Shown here: positions 25,477 through 33,741 of the stretch, piece by piece
Position numbering within the stretch: position 1 is the first letter of the stretch
How the letters are laid out: every line of letters begins with the position of its first letter
NCBI RefSeq assembly: GCF_012979275.1
Contig: NZ_JABASZ010000002.1
Location: 33,825 to 97,824, forward strand
DNA from: Pseudopontixanthobacter vadosimaris
GTDB taxonomy: Bacteria > Pseudomonadota > Alphaproteobacteria > Sphingomonadales > Sphingomonadaceae
DNA: 64,000 bases
Direction of reading: 5' to 3'
Notes under the pieces: generated by a model
The model's input: only the letters and a program-made list of their open reading frames with translations
The model's database searches: none
Told to the model about the DNA's origin: nothing
Program-made: the position numbers and the translations under genes

Positions 25477-25824
25477 ATGTCCGGTTCGACGGATTCGCGC
25501 CTGCCTGCCCACCTGGAAATCGCCGGTCTGATCCGCTCGGTCAGTGCCGCCGGTGGATTCGCAACGGTGATTGCCAAGGGCGAAAGAGACGCTGGCACTA
25601 TCCTGATCTTAACCATGGATTCGCCGCAAACCGGCCGTTTGTGGGAACGCATGCCATCGCCGGACGGCCAGCGACCGTACCGGGTCGCAAGATGCCAAGA
25701 GACTGATAATAAACAGGAATTTGACGAATATCTGCGCCGCAGAAGGCAGCAGGACCGCGATTGCTGGATCATTGAACTGGATGTCCCGAACCCGGAACGC
25801 TTCATCGCAGGCGCGCCCGGTTAA
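25477..25824 (+). CDS. DUF1491-family protein
   Basis: A 115-residue protein of the small alphaproteobacterial DUF1491 family, recognised by LPAHLEIAGLIRSV at the start and DCWIIELDVPNPERFI at the end. There is no signal peptide or membrane segment and the function is unknown. The start codon follows the previous stop without a gap. The TTAACCAT octamer at 25609-25616 lies inside the coding sequence and is probably chance. The 190 bp after the gene (25825-26017) holds no confident promoter, only a TTGACT at its start. Confidence 0.8.
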   Translation: MSGSTDSRLPAHLEIAGLIRSVSAAGGFATVIAKGERDAGTILILTMDSPQTGRLWERMPSPDGQRPYRVARCQETDNKQEFDEYLRRRRQQDRDCWIIELDVPNPERFIAGAPG

Positions 25825-26017
25825 CTTGACTTAGTATCCAATGAGACTAATTCGGCGCCACTTCCTACGGCGTAGGCGGCACGGGCGGCAATGGGGTCAC
25901 CGGGTCAGCGCGCAGACGGGGAGTGGCCGGCAGGCCCGAAGAACCAGTTACAGATTTGCACCAAGCAAACGGTTCCCGCCTGTGTCAGTCCGCTCACCGC
26001 CGTAAGTTACGGAAAAC

Positions 26018-26722
26018 ATGAGCCATACTTCGCGTATCAAGACTGCTCGCAAAAAGACTTTCAGTGCAACCGTCGCAGCCGCCGCTGCCACTTTAACCCT
26101 TACGTTTTTCGCTGCCAATGGTTCCGGTGCCTTCGCGCAAGATGCCGAAAAGACCGTGCAGCTCCAGCTTCCCGAGACCGAACTCACGGTAGAACGCGTT
26201 CCCGTCGCCGCCCCGGTCTTCATCTCCGAAGAGATCGTCCAGCCCGTTTCCGAAGCGACGGAACAGGACGCTGAACCCGAAGCCACTTCCGCCAATATCG
26301 ATGCGGGTTCCCTGCATGAACTGGTGAGCGAAATGCCGCGCCAGAGCGAATTGTCGCCGGAGATGGAATGCCTCGCCGGTGCCGTCTATTTCGAAGCACG
26401 CGGCGAACCGCTCGACGGCCAGCTTGCCGTGGCGCAGGTCATCATCAATCGTGCGGAAGACCGGGCCTTTCCCTCCAGCTATTGCGGCGTGGTCTACCAG
26501 CGGTCGCAATTCTCTTTCGTGAAGGGTGGCAAGATGCCGAGCATCAAACGGTCATCCAGCGCCTGGAACAAGGCCAAGGCCATCGCCATGATCGCGCATG
26601 AAGGCACCTGGGACAGCCCGGCCGACGATTCGCTGTATTTCCACGCGAAATATGTGAAGCCGAGCTGGAGCCGCAGCAAGATCGCGCGCGCCACGATCGA
26701 TACGCATATTTTCTATCGTTGA
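26018..26722 (+). CDS. SleB-like cell wall hydrolase
   Basis: A 234-residue exported protein with an N-terminal basic stretch and hydrophobic segment (about residues 17-40, ending AFA-Q), an acidic linker, and a Hydrolase_2/SleB domain from about residue 112 (MECLAGAVYFEARGEP, with the catalytic Glu). Further motifs are AVAQVIINRAED and YCGVVYQRSQFSF. The domain cleaves peptidoglycan glycan strands, and in non-sporulating alphaproteobacteria it is thought to act in wall remodelling. It ends 29 bp from the convergent xthA stop. Confidence 0.9.
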   Translation: MSHTSRIKTARKKTFSATVAAAAATLTLTFFAANGSGAFAQDAEKTVQLQLPETELTVERVPVAAPVFISEEIVQPVSEATEQDAEPEATSANIDAGSLHELVSEMPRQSELSPEMECLAGAVYFEARGEPLDGQLAVAQVIINRAEDRAFPSSYCGVVYQRSQFSFVKGGKMPSIKRSSSAWNKAKAIAMIAHEGTWDSPADDSLYFHAKYVKPSWSRSKIARATIDTHIFYR

Positions 26723-26751
26723 ATGCGGCAGCCCCATGCGCTGTGCGAAAG

Positions 26752-27531
26752 TCAGTCCTTGTCCGCCAGCCTGACCCACACCGGCGCATGATCGCTGGCC
26801 TTTTCGCGCCCGCGATGCGCCTTGTCTACGCCGGCGGCCTCCAGCCGGTCCGCCAGTTCGGGGGACAGCAGCAGATGATCGATGCGGAACCCGTGATCGC
26901 GCGGCCAGGCGCCGGCCTGATAGTCCCAGAAGGTCCAGACACCGCCGCGCTGGTTCAGCGTATCGATGGCGTCGGTCCACCCATCGGCGAGCAGGCGGGC
27001 ATAGGCATCGCGAGAGGCGGGTTGCATTAGCGCATCATCCGCCAGAGCGGCGGGTGACCAGATGTCCTTGTCCTGCGGCACGACGTTGTAATCGCCCACC
27101 ACGGCGCATGGGATCTCCATCGCCCACAATTCGCGCATCCGCGCCTGCAGCCGTTCCATCCAGCGCAGCTTGTAAGTGAATTTCGGCCCCGGCTGCGGGT
27201 TGCCGTTGGGCAGATAGATGCAGGCGACGCGTACGCCGTTCACCTCGGCCTCCAGATAACGGGAGTGGTCATCCTCCGGATCGCCCGGCAGCCCACGCTG
27301 CGTTTCCTGAGGGGTCACCCCATCGGCCAGGATCGCCACGCCGTTGAAGCTTTTCTGCCCGTACCAGATGGCGTGATAGCCGATCTTTGCGAATTCCTCG
27401 GCCGGGAAGTTTTCATCCGGACTCTTGATTTCCTGCAGGCAGGCGACCGTCGGGCGGGTTTCCTCCAGCCATTCGAGCAGCCGTGGCAGGCGCGCTTTCA
27501 CGCCGTTGATGTTGAAACTGGCGATCTTCAT
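26752..27531 (-). CDS. xthA: Exodeoxyribonuclease III (AP endonuclease)
   Basis: A 259-residue Mg-dependent nuclease that repairs abasic sites. N-terminal MKIASFNINGVKARL, the metal-binding Glu in CLQEIKS, the central GDYNVVPQD and the C-terminal catalytic ASDHAPVWV are all present, so the enzyme looks intact. The start is the first Met of the conserved N-terminus. It lies 78 bp upstream of the erpA stop in the same direction, and converges on the cell wall hydrolase gene. Confidence 0.96.
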   Translation of the reverse strand: MKIASFNINGVKARLPRLLEWLEETRPTVACLQEIKSPDENFPAEEFAKIGYHAIWYGQKSFNGVAILADGVTPQETQRGLPGDPEDDHSRYLEAEVNGVRVACIYLPNGNPQPGPKFTYKLRWMERLQARMRELWAMEIPCAVVGDYNVVPQDKDIWSPAALADDALMQPASRDAYARLLADGWTDAIDTLNQRGGVWTFWDYQAGAWPRDHGFRIDHLLLSPELADRLEAAGVDKAHRGREKASDHAPVWVRLADKD

Positions 27532-27609
27532 GCCCGCGATGCCTATGGAAGCGGGCAGGGTTTGACCAGCGCTATCGACCGATTCGCCGGTCGGATGAGG
27601 GGCCGCCGA

Positions 27610-27939
27610 TCAGATTCCGAAGCTGGAGCCGCAGCCGCAGCCTGCCGCCGCCATCGGGTTTTCCACCCGGAACGCCGCGCCGCCCAGCGATTCGACGTAA
27701 TCCACCACCGCTCCGGCCACCAGATCGTGGCTGACGGGATCGACCACCAGCCGCACACCGTCCCGCTCGCTGACGGAATCATCGGCATCGGCATCGTCGG
27801 CCAGCGCGAATTTATACTGGAATCCCGAACAGCCGCCGCCTTCGACCGACAGGCGCAGGATAGCAGGTTTCGCCTGTTTCTCGGCGATCAGGGCCACGCG
27901 CTGTGCGGCGGCGGGGGACAGGGTCAGGGGATCGGCCAT
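27610..27939 (-). CDS. erpA: A-type iron-sulfur cluster insertion protein ErpA
   Basis: A 109-residue HesB/IscA-type protein with the three cluster-binding cysteines in GGGCSGFQY (about 36-44) and GCGCGSSF near the C-terminus. It carries Fe-S clusters to target enzymes. I start at 27939 (MADPLTLS); longer in-frame starts add an Arg-rich leader unlike the family. A second A-type protein (sufA) is encoded in the suf operon 30 kb away. The order erpA-xthA is shared by many alphaproteobacteria. Confidence 0.93.
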   Translation of the reverse strand: MADPLTLSPAAAQRVALIAEKQAKPAILRLSVEGGGCSGFQYKFALADDADADDSVSERDGVRLVVDPVSHDLVAGAVVDYVESLGGAAFRVENPMAAAGCGCGSSFGI

Positions 27940-27994
27940 GGTGCCGATATAGGATGCGGCGCCGCGGTCCTCAAGCGGTGAGCCATTCTGCCGG

Positions 27995-28426
27995 TCAGGC
28001 CGTCTGGATATAGGTGCGAAGATCCTGCGCTTCCGCCTCGACAACATCCATCCGCGATTTGACCAGATCGCCGATCGAGACGAAGCCGCACATACGGCCG
28101 CTGTCGCATACGGGCAGATGGCGGATGCGGCGGCGGGTCATCAGGGCCATGGCTTCATCCGTAGTGGTCGAGGGTTCCACCGTGATGGGCGGCGATGTCA
28201 TCACTTCGCACACCCTGCGGTCGAGGCAGGGCGCCCCTTCGTCGGCGAGGCGGTAGAGAACGTCGCGTTCGGAAAAGATCCCTGCGACACGGCCATGTTC
28301 CATGACCGGGACCGCGCCGATCCGCTTGCCGGCCAGCAAGGCGACGACATCGCGCACCGGCGTGTTCACGTCGCAGCGGATGATAGCGGCCGGATCGCGG
28401 CCCCTGAGCAATCTGTTGATGTCCAT
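27995..28426 (-). CDS. Tandem CBS-domain protein
   Basis: A 143-residue protein made of two CBS domains (about 14-70 and 80-135). GAVPVMEHGRVAGIFSERDV and HLPVCDSGRMCGFVSIGDLV are typical second halves of each. Stand-alone CBS pairs bind adenine nucleotides or NAD and act as energy sensors for unknown partners. The ATG at 28426 is preceded by GGAGGAG. A longer open frame upstream lacks family likeness. The gene reads toward erpA (55-bp gap) and is divergent from the small membrane protein gene. Confidence 0.9.
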   Translation of the reverse strand: MDINRLLRGRDPAAIIRCDVNTPVRDVVALLAGKRIGAVPVMEHGRVAGIFSERDVLYRLADEGAPCLDRRVCEVMTSPPITVEPSTTTDEAMALMTRRRIRHLPVCDSGRMCGFVSIGDLVKSRMDVVEAEAQDLRTYIQTA

Positions 28427-28558
28427 TTCCCGGTCTCCTCCAGCATCGGCAGGTGCAGAATGCCATGCCTCTCGCCAAACGCCAAATCGTGCCGCGCCGC
28501 GCCGGTGCGCCAGCCTGTGGGACTTGCATCGGGCGGGGGAGGGGTTCATCACGGTCCC

Positions 28559-28867
28559 GTGACCCGCAAGAGCCCCCTTGAAGATGCAGCGCATGCCGGT
28601 TTCGCCTGGGCGCGGTTCAAGCGCCTGATGCGCTTCATGGTGGCGGTGACCGCGGCGACCGTCGTCATTTCTCTCGGCATCCTCTATGCCTATAATGGTT
28701 TCGTCTCGGTCCATTTCTACATCGCCGCCGGGCTGGGCATCGGCCTTGCCATGCTGCTGATGTCGGCGCTGATGGGGCTGGTCTTCCTGTCGAGCGGTAC
28801 CGGCCATGACGAAACCGTGGACGATCGGCTCAGCGACAGCGACGGCTGGAAAGACCGGGACCGATAG
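28559..28867 (+). CDS. Small two-helix membrane protein, function unknown
   Basis: A 102-residue protein beginning at GTG 28559. Two hydrophobic helices occupy about residues 26-48 and 54-80, followed by an acidic tail (DETVDDRLSDSDGWKD). A short N-terminal part before the first helix is basic. GGGGAGGGG lies 14 bp upstream of the GTG, further than ideal, so an internal ATG at 28628 is possible. I recognise no family. It converges with the ferredoxin gene, with stops 3 bp apart. Codon use matches the neighbours and the helices look real. Confidence 0.6.
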   Translation: MTRKSPLEDAAHAGFAWARFKRLMRFMVAVTAATVVISLGILYAYNGFVSVHFYIAAGLGIGLAMLLMSALMGLVFLSSGTGHDETVDDRLSDSDGWKDRDR

Positions 28868-28870
28868 GGT

Positions 28871-29332
28871 TCAATCGTCCGCCGGTCCGGTGGCGCCCTG
28901 CGGATGAAGGCGGAATTCCTCGACCGGCTGTCCGCCGATAAGATGCTGCTGGATGATCTGCTCCAGCGCTATCTCGTCGCAATGATGATACCAAACATTG
29001 TCCGGCCACACGACGGCGATCGGCCCCGCCGTGCAGATCTGCAGGCAATCGGCCTTGGTTCGCTGGACCCCTCCCGTGACGCCTCCTTCGCCCGCTCTGA
29101 GCGGACCGACGAGGCCGAGCTGCTTCATCCGCTTCTTCAAATATTTCCAGGCCCGCTCGCCTTCTTCGCGGCTGCAGCATTTCTGCTTTGTCGGCAGCGC
29201 GCAGAGGAAGATGTGGCGCCGTATGGCACCGCCGCCCAGCTTGGCGAGACAGCGTTGCGCATCGGCAAGCTCCTTGCCGCAGGAACGCGCGTCACCATCC
29301 TGCATTTTCAGACTCGATCTCGGGCGTGTCAC
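28871..29332 (-). CDS. Thioredoxin-fold (2Fe-2S) ferredoxin domain protein
   Basis: A 153-residue protein with a thioredoxin-like [2Fe-2S] ferredoxin domain starting at about residue 40 (HIFLCALPTKQKCC). The second cysteine pair is in DCLQICTAGPIAVV, and a Y-H-H segment follows, as in the 'Shethna'-type family. An N-terminal 30-residue extension carries one more cysteine. Its electron partner is unknown. The ATG at 29332 overlaps the stop of the upstream S9 peptidase gene (ATGA), so the two are translationally coupled. An internal Met at 29305 is an alternative start. Confidence 0.85.
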   Translation of the reverse strand: MTRPRSSLKMQDGDARSCGKELADAQRCLAKLGGGAIRRHIFLCALPTKQKCCSREEGERAWKYLKKRMKQLGLVGPLRAGEGGVTGGVQRTKADCLQICTAGPIAVVWPDNVWYHHCDEIALEQIIQQHLIGGQPVEEFRLHPQGATGPADD

Positions 29333-31530
29333 TCATCCGGCTTCAGCCAGCGATCGAGCCAGGCAAACACCGTATTGTGCCATTGCAGCGAATTTGCGGG
29401 TTTCAGCACCCAGTGGTTTTCATCGGGAAAGACGAGCAGTTCGCCTTCCACGCCGCGCCTTTGCAGCGCGGTAAAGGCCGCCAGCCCCTGCGTATAAGGA
29501 ATGCGGAAGTCCTGCTCGCCCGCGATGACCAGCATCGGTGTCTGCCAGTTCTGCACGTAATTGGCAGGGTTCCATCTTTCGTAGATTGCGGGGTCTTCGT
29601 AATAAGCGCGCGGGCCCACGTCGCCGCCATGCTCCCATTCGATGAACCACAGTTCCTCGGTTTCGTAATACATCGCCCGCAAGTCGAAGACGCCGTCATG
29701 CTGGACCAGGCAGTCGAAGCGTTCGGGCCATTGCCCCTGTATCCAGTTCATCATGTAGCCGCCGTAGGAAGCACCCATGGCGCAGGCGCGAGAACCGTCG
29801 ATCTGGCTGTCGGTGGCCAGCGCGGCCGCCAGCCCCAGCTGGAGATCGACGAGAGGCTTGCCGCCCCAGTCGCGATTGATGCTGTCGGTGAAGGCCTGCC
29901 CGTACCCGGTCGATCCATGGAAATCGACGGAGACCACCGCATAGCCCTGACTTGCCAGAACGCGCGGGTTCCAGCGGGTGGACCAGCCATCGTTGAACGA
30001 CCCCTGCGGCCCGCCGTGAACGTAGAGGATCACCGGCAGGCGCGCCGCGGCGCTTGTCTCGGGCTTGTGGATCTGGCCCCAGACCGTGTCGCCATCGGCT
30101 CCGGCGAAACTGAACCGCCTCGTGCTGACCGCCGCCTGCTGCCCGACGATGCTGGTGGCGATATCGGTGACCGGTTCGGCCTGACCCCAGCCTTCGGACA
30201 GGAACAGTTCCGCCGGCGCGCCGACCGAATCGCGGGTGAACAGCAGGCGGTCGCCGGGAAGCGGCATGACATTACCAATATGCGCTTCGTTGCCGGCCAT
30301 CAGGTCCAGCCTTTCGACCGCGCCGCTGCGCGGGTCGATGCGGAAGGCGGGCGTGTCGAGCGTGTCTTGCGCCGTGGCCACGATCCAGCGCGAATCGGGC
30401 GTCCAGGCAAGCGATCCGAAGCTGCGGTCGAAGCCATCGGTCAAGGCGCGGGTCTGTCCGGTCCGCAGGTCGCGAAGATGGACCACCAGGCGGTCCGCTT
30501 CGTAACCGGGACGCGCCATGGCGGTATAGGCCAGCCATTTACCGTCCGGGCTGGGGGCGGGCAGCGTATCGGTGGCTTCGTTCTGCGCGGTAAGATTGAC
30601 CGGCGCGCCGCCGGACAGGTCGGAATAATAGATGTCGATATTGGTGCTGCGCGGTTCCACCGCATCGGCCTGCCGGGCAGCGAAGAACAGGCTCGATCCA
30701 TCGGCGGCGAAAGCGACTTCCTCCGTCCCGCCGAACGGCTTGGTCGGCGTGTCGCCGATCAGGACCGCCGTTCCCGGCGCGGCCCGAGAAGCAGAAGGTG
30801 CCGGTCCGTCTGCGGCGATTCCGTTGCCAACTGTCCGCCCGTTCACCAGATCATAGGCGAAGACCCGGCCATGGACGCCCGGGGTTTCCCACGCGTCCCA
30901 GTGCCGGACGAAGCCAACGCTGGAATCGTAAAGGCGTCCGCTGCCGGGGCCGGGCAGATGGGTAGCGCCGGATGTCTCGCATGCGAAACTGGCGCATTCG
31001 CGGGCAAAATCGCCCAATAGCGCGATGCGCGAACCATCGGGCGAGAGGATGAAACCCCCGACATCGCCCACCGCATCGGTGACGAGCGCCAGGTCCGAAA
31101 GGGTGCCGCTGACAGATAGCCTGCCGCGCCAGACCTGCTGCACCGCTTCGTCATCGTCTCCGCCAGCCCCTGATGCGGAACTGCCGGGGGCAAGAAAATA
31201 CAGCCAGCCGTCCTGTCCGAAAACCGGGGAGGAGGCGCCTTTCGGCAGCGCCAGATCGACCGGAGCAGCGCCGATATCGACCAGCGACTTGACCTTGAAG
31301 GCGGTGCTTCGTTCGAAGCTTTGCGGATCGGTCGTCGTCACCGCATAGATCGCCAGCCGGCCATCGGGCGATGGGGCGACGCCGCCGAGGCGCGGCAGGG
31401 TGACGAGATCCTGCGCCGTCATGGCGGGCCTGTCCTGCTGCGAGGCAGGGCCGGTCTGCTGCGCGAAGGCGGGAGCGGTGACCGCACAGGCGGCCAGAAC
31501 GATGGGAGCGAGCCCGTGCGATTTCTTCAT
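29329..31530 (-). CDS. S9-family prolyl oligopeptidase-like serine peptidase, exported
   Basis: A 733-residue peptidase with a signal peptide (residues 1-23, ending AFA-Q), an N-terminal beta-propeller, and a C-terminal alpha/beta hydrolase domain. The triad is visible: Ser in GASYGGYM, Asp in GEQDFRIP and His in ENHWVLKP. It would cleave short, often proline-containing peptides in the periplasm. I start at 31530 (MKKSHG), because the upstream in-frame Met at 31686 lies inside the popZ-like gene read in another frame. It is translationally coupled to the ferredoxin gene. Length and domain order fit the acylaminoacyl-peptidase/DPP-IV branch. Confidence 0.92.
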   Translation of the reverse strand: MKKSHGLAPIVLAACAVTAPAFAQQTGPASQQDRPAMTAQDLVTLPRLGGVAPSPDGRLAIYAVTTTDPQSFERSTAFKVKSLVDIGAAPVDLALPKGASSPVFGQDGWLYFLAPGSSASGAGGDDDEAVQQVWRGRLSVSGTLSDLALVTDAVGDVGGFILSPDGSRIALLGDFARECASFACETSGATHLPGPGSGRLYDSSVGFVRHWDAWETPGVHGRVFAYDLVNGRTVGNGIAADGPAPSASRAAPGTAVLIGDTPTKPFGGTEEVAFAADGSSLFFAARQADAVEPRSTNIDIYYSDLSGGAPVNLTAQNEATDTLPAPSPDGKWLAYTAMARPGYEADRLVVHLRDLRTGQTRALTDGFDRSFGSLAWTPDSRWIVATAQDTLDTPAFRIDPRSGAVERLDLMAGNEAHIGNVMPLPGDRLLFTRDSVGAPAELFLSEGWGQAEPVTDIATSIVGQQAAVSTRRFSFAGADGDTVWGQIHKPETSAAARLPVILYVHGGPQGSFNDGWSTRWNPRVLASQGYAVVSVDFHGSTGYGQAFTDSINRDWGGKPLVDLQLGLAAALATDSQIDGSRACAMGASYGGYMMNWIQGQWPERFDCLVQHDGVFDLRAMYYETEELWFIEWEHGGDVGPRAYYEDPAIYERWNPANYVQNWQTPMLVIAGEQDFRIPYTQGLAAFTALQRRGVEGELLVFPDENHWVLKPANSLQWHNTVFAWLDRWLKPDE

Positions 31531-31604
31531 GTGCCGGGGAATAGAGCGGGATGCGGCTCCGGCAAAGTTTTTTTGCGCGAAGGTTTCTTGCTGGGCTGCC
31601 GCTC

Positions 31605-32156
31605 TCAGGAGCGTTTGCCGGCGATGCGCGCGATCTCTGCCTGCACCATCCGTTCCACCATCGGCGGCAGATTGTCGTCGAGCCACTGAGCCAGCATCGG
31701 CCGGAGCAGTTCGCGCGTCAGCCCCTCCAGCGAAGTTTCGCCGCTCCGCACGATCTGCGGGGCGGCACCGGGCTGCGCCAGCATGGCAAGGGCGGCGAAA
31801 TTGTCGCGCATCGACGCGCTGCCGCCGGCATTGATCAGGGGTTCGTCGCTATCGTTGGCTGAGTCGCTGTCGTCCGCACGGTTTGCGGCAAAGGCATCAT
31901 CTTCGGCTGACGGACCGAAGGCTTCCGCATCCTCATCGACGAGATCGGCCTCGACCAGATCGAGGATCTCCTCCGCTTCCTCCGCATCGGCTGGTTCGAC
32001 ATCGGGGGTAGCGGAGCGTTCTGGCGTGTTGCGCGCAATACCTGCCCGTTCGCGCCGGTTGCGGATTTCAGCGGCGTCGGCGCGGTTGTCGCGGGCGATG
32101 ACCTTCTTGATCGATTCCAGGATTTCCTCGACCGAAGCGTCGCCATTATGCTGCAT
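31605..32156 (-). CDS. popZ: PopZ-type polar organising protein (DUF2497)
   Basis: A 183-residue protein with the two conserved ends of PopZ/DUF2497. The N-terminal helix VEEILESIKKVIARD binds clients; the C-terminal oligomerisation region contains LLRPMLAQWLDDNLPPMVERMVQAEIARIA, here quoted as separate conserved blocks LLRPMLAQWLDDNLP and MVERMVQAEIARIA. Between them lies an acidic, Asp/Glu/Ser-rich spacer (about 50-115). PopZ condenses at cell poles and tethers ParB-parS, so its place in the same window as parAB and oriC is functionally apt. Start 32156 follows GGGGAAC; Met at 32171 is an alternative. It lies downstream of tolC in the usual alphaproteobacterial order. Confidence 0.88.
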   Translation of the reverse strand: MQHNGDASVEEILESIKKVIARDNRADAAEIRNRRERAGIARNTPERSATPDVEPADAEEAEEILDLVEADLVDEDAEAFGPSAEDDAFAANRADDSDSANDSDEPLINAGGSASMRDNFAALAMLAQPGAAPQIVRSGETSLEGLTRELLRPMLAQWLDDNLPPMVERMVQAEIARIAGKRS

Positions 32157-32206
32157 TTGCCCGTTCCCCATTCCAGCCTGTCGCCCCGATGTTCCAGCAG
32201 CGCCTG

Positions 32207-33739
32207 TCAGTAGATGGCGTCGGCCGGTTCCGATTCGGCGGGAATTTCCGCGTCCGGCGCCGGTATGTCAACGGTTCGTGTCGACTGGGTAACCGGATCG
32301 GGCTGCCGGTCCCAATCCCACCAGCTGTTGCGCGCGCGTTCGTAATTCACCAGCGGATCATAGAGCACGCCTGCATCGTCGAGCCCGAGATCGCGGGCCT
32401 CGGCCAGACCCATCGCGGCCAGCAGGCTGAACCCTGCGACATAGGCGTTGCGCCGTGCCGTCACCAGTTCCACCCGCGCGGTCAGCAGTTCGCGCTCGGC
32501 ATCGAGGATGTCGAGCACGGTGCGATTGCCGACGGTGTTTTCCGCCCGCACGCCTTCCAGGCTGAGATCGGCCGAACTGACCGCCACCTGGGATGATTCG
32601 ACGATGGCGAGCGCCGCCTGCCAGCTGGCGAAGGCCGACCGCACCTGCGCGATCACGTCGCGTTCCACCAGGATCACCTGCTCCAGCGCCGCACTGGCCA
32701 GCGCCTGTGCCTGCCGCTCCCGCGCGGCGGGCAGCCCGCCCTGATACAGCGGAAGCGAAAACTGGATCCCGGCCTGCGCGGATGTGGCGACCTGCGGAAT
32801 GCCTACCGGTGCGCCGATGCCCGGGTCGCCCAGGGTGCCGAGGTAATTCGTGTAATCGCCGCCGGCAAAAACCGACACGCGTGGCAGGCGGCCTGCGCCT
32901 GCCACGTCGATGTCGTAACCTGCCGCCCTCGCCCGTACTTCGGCGGCGATCAGGTCGGGATTGCTGTCCAGCGCGGTCTCCACCGCCCGGGCGACACTGT
33001 CGGGCAGATTGGGCAGCGGCGGCGGCGGCTGGAGATTGGTGGGCGCTTCGCCGACGAGCTGGATATAGGTTTCCCGCGCGGCGATCAGATTCGAGCGGCT
33101 CGACCGCAGATCGCCTTCGGCAAGCGCAAGCCGCGCCTGCGACTGGGCGACATCGGTGCGGGTAAGATCGCCGATTTCGAAGCGGTCGCTGGTCGCCTGC
33201 AGATTGACGCCGAGAATATCGACCTGGTTCGCGGCCAGCCCGACCAGTGCTTCTGCCCGGATCACATCCATATAGGCTGCAACGACCTGCGTGAAGATCG
33301 CGCTTTCGGTGCCGCGAAGGTCAGCCAGACCGGCATCGACACGGGTTTCGGCGGCCCGGATGCTGTTCTTGATCGCGCCGCCCGAATAGATCGGAACGCC
33401 AAGGTCGATGCCTGCGCCGATCGAGCGTTCCGGCGCGGTGAAGCTGGTGGAATTCTGCTTCAGGAATTCGATATACTGCCCGGTCGCGCTCACGTCGGGG
33501 CGGCTGGCGGCTTTTTCGATGGCGACGTTTTCATCCGTCACCCGCTGCTGCGCACGGGCGCCTTCCAGCGTCGGGTTGGTCAGATAGGCCTGCAACAATG
33601 CTTCGCGCAGCGTATCGGCCGATGCGGACGTCGGCAGGGCAGCAGCTGCGCCGAGCAGGGCAAGGCGCCAGGATGTCCTTCCGGTCCGGCCCGAGGGCAC
33701 ACCATCCAGCCGCACACCCCCCGATGCGTCGCGCTGCAT
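32207..33739 (-). CDS. tolC: TolC-family outer membrane channel protein
   Basis: A 510-residue outer membrane efflux/secretion channel. A signal peptide (ending SASA-D) is followed by two repeats of the OEP fold. Conserved pieces are LREALLQAYLTNPTLEGARA near the N-terminus, LDLGVPIYSGGA and FSLPLYQGGLPAARERQAQ. It would form the trimeric exit duct for export pumps. I start at 33739, where GGAG lies 10 bp upstream; Met at 33754 overlaps the pcm-like gene by 13 bp. The order pcm-tolC-popZ in one direction is well conserved in alphaproteobacteria, and the three genes are probably co-transcribed. Confidence 0.95.
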   Translation of the reverse strand: MQRDASGGVRLDGVPSGRTGRTSWRLALLGAAAALPTSASADTLREALLQAYLTNPTLEGARAQQRVTDENVAIEKAASRPDVSATGQYIEFLKQNSTSFTAPERSIGAGIDLGVPIYSGGAIKNSIRAAETRVDAGLADLRGTESAIFTQVVAAYMDVIRAEALVGLAANQVDILGVNLQATSDRFEIGDLTRTDVAQSQARLALAEGDLRSSRSNLIAARETYIQLVGEAPTNLQPPPPLPNLPDSVARAVETALDSNPDLIAAEVRARAAGYDIDVAGAGRLPRVSVFAGGDYTNYLGTLGDPGIGAPVGIPQVATSAQAGIQFSLPLYQGGLPAARERQAQALASAALEQVILVERDVIAQVRSAFASWQAALAIVESSQVAVSSADLSLEGVRAENTVGNRTVLDILDAERELLTARVELVTARRNAYVAGFSLLAAMGLAEARDLGLDDAGVLYDPLVNYERARNSWWDWDRQPDPVTQSTRTVDIPAPDAEIPAESEPADAIY

Positions 33740-33741
33740 TC

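Noticed and set aside
25609..25616. TTAACCAT as a further CtrA-like site
   Set aside because: It is in the middle of the DUF1491 coding sequence, with no gene start near.
29188..31020. A 610-codon plus-strand open frame
   Set aside because: It is antisense to the S9 peptidase gene, whose triad and signal peptide are clear.
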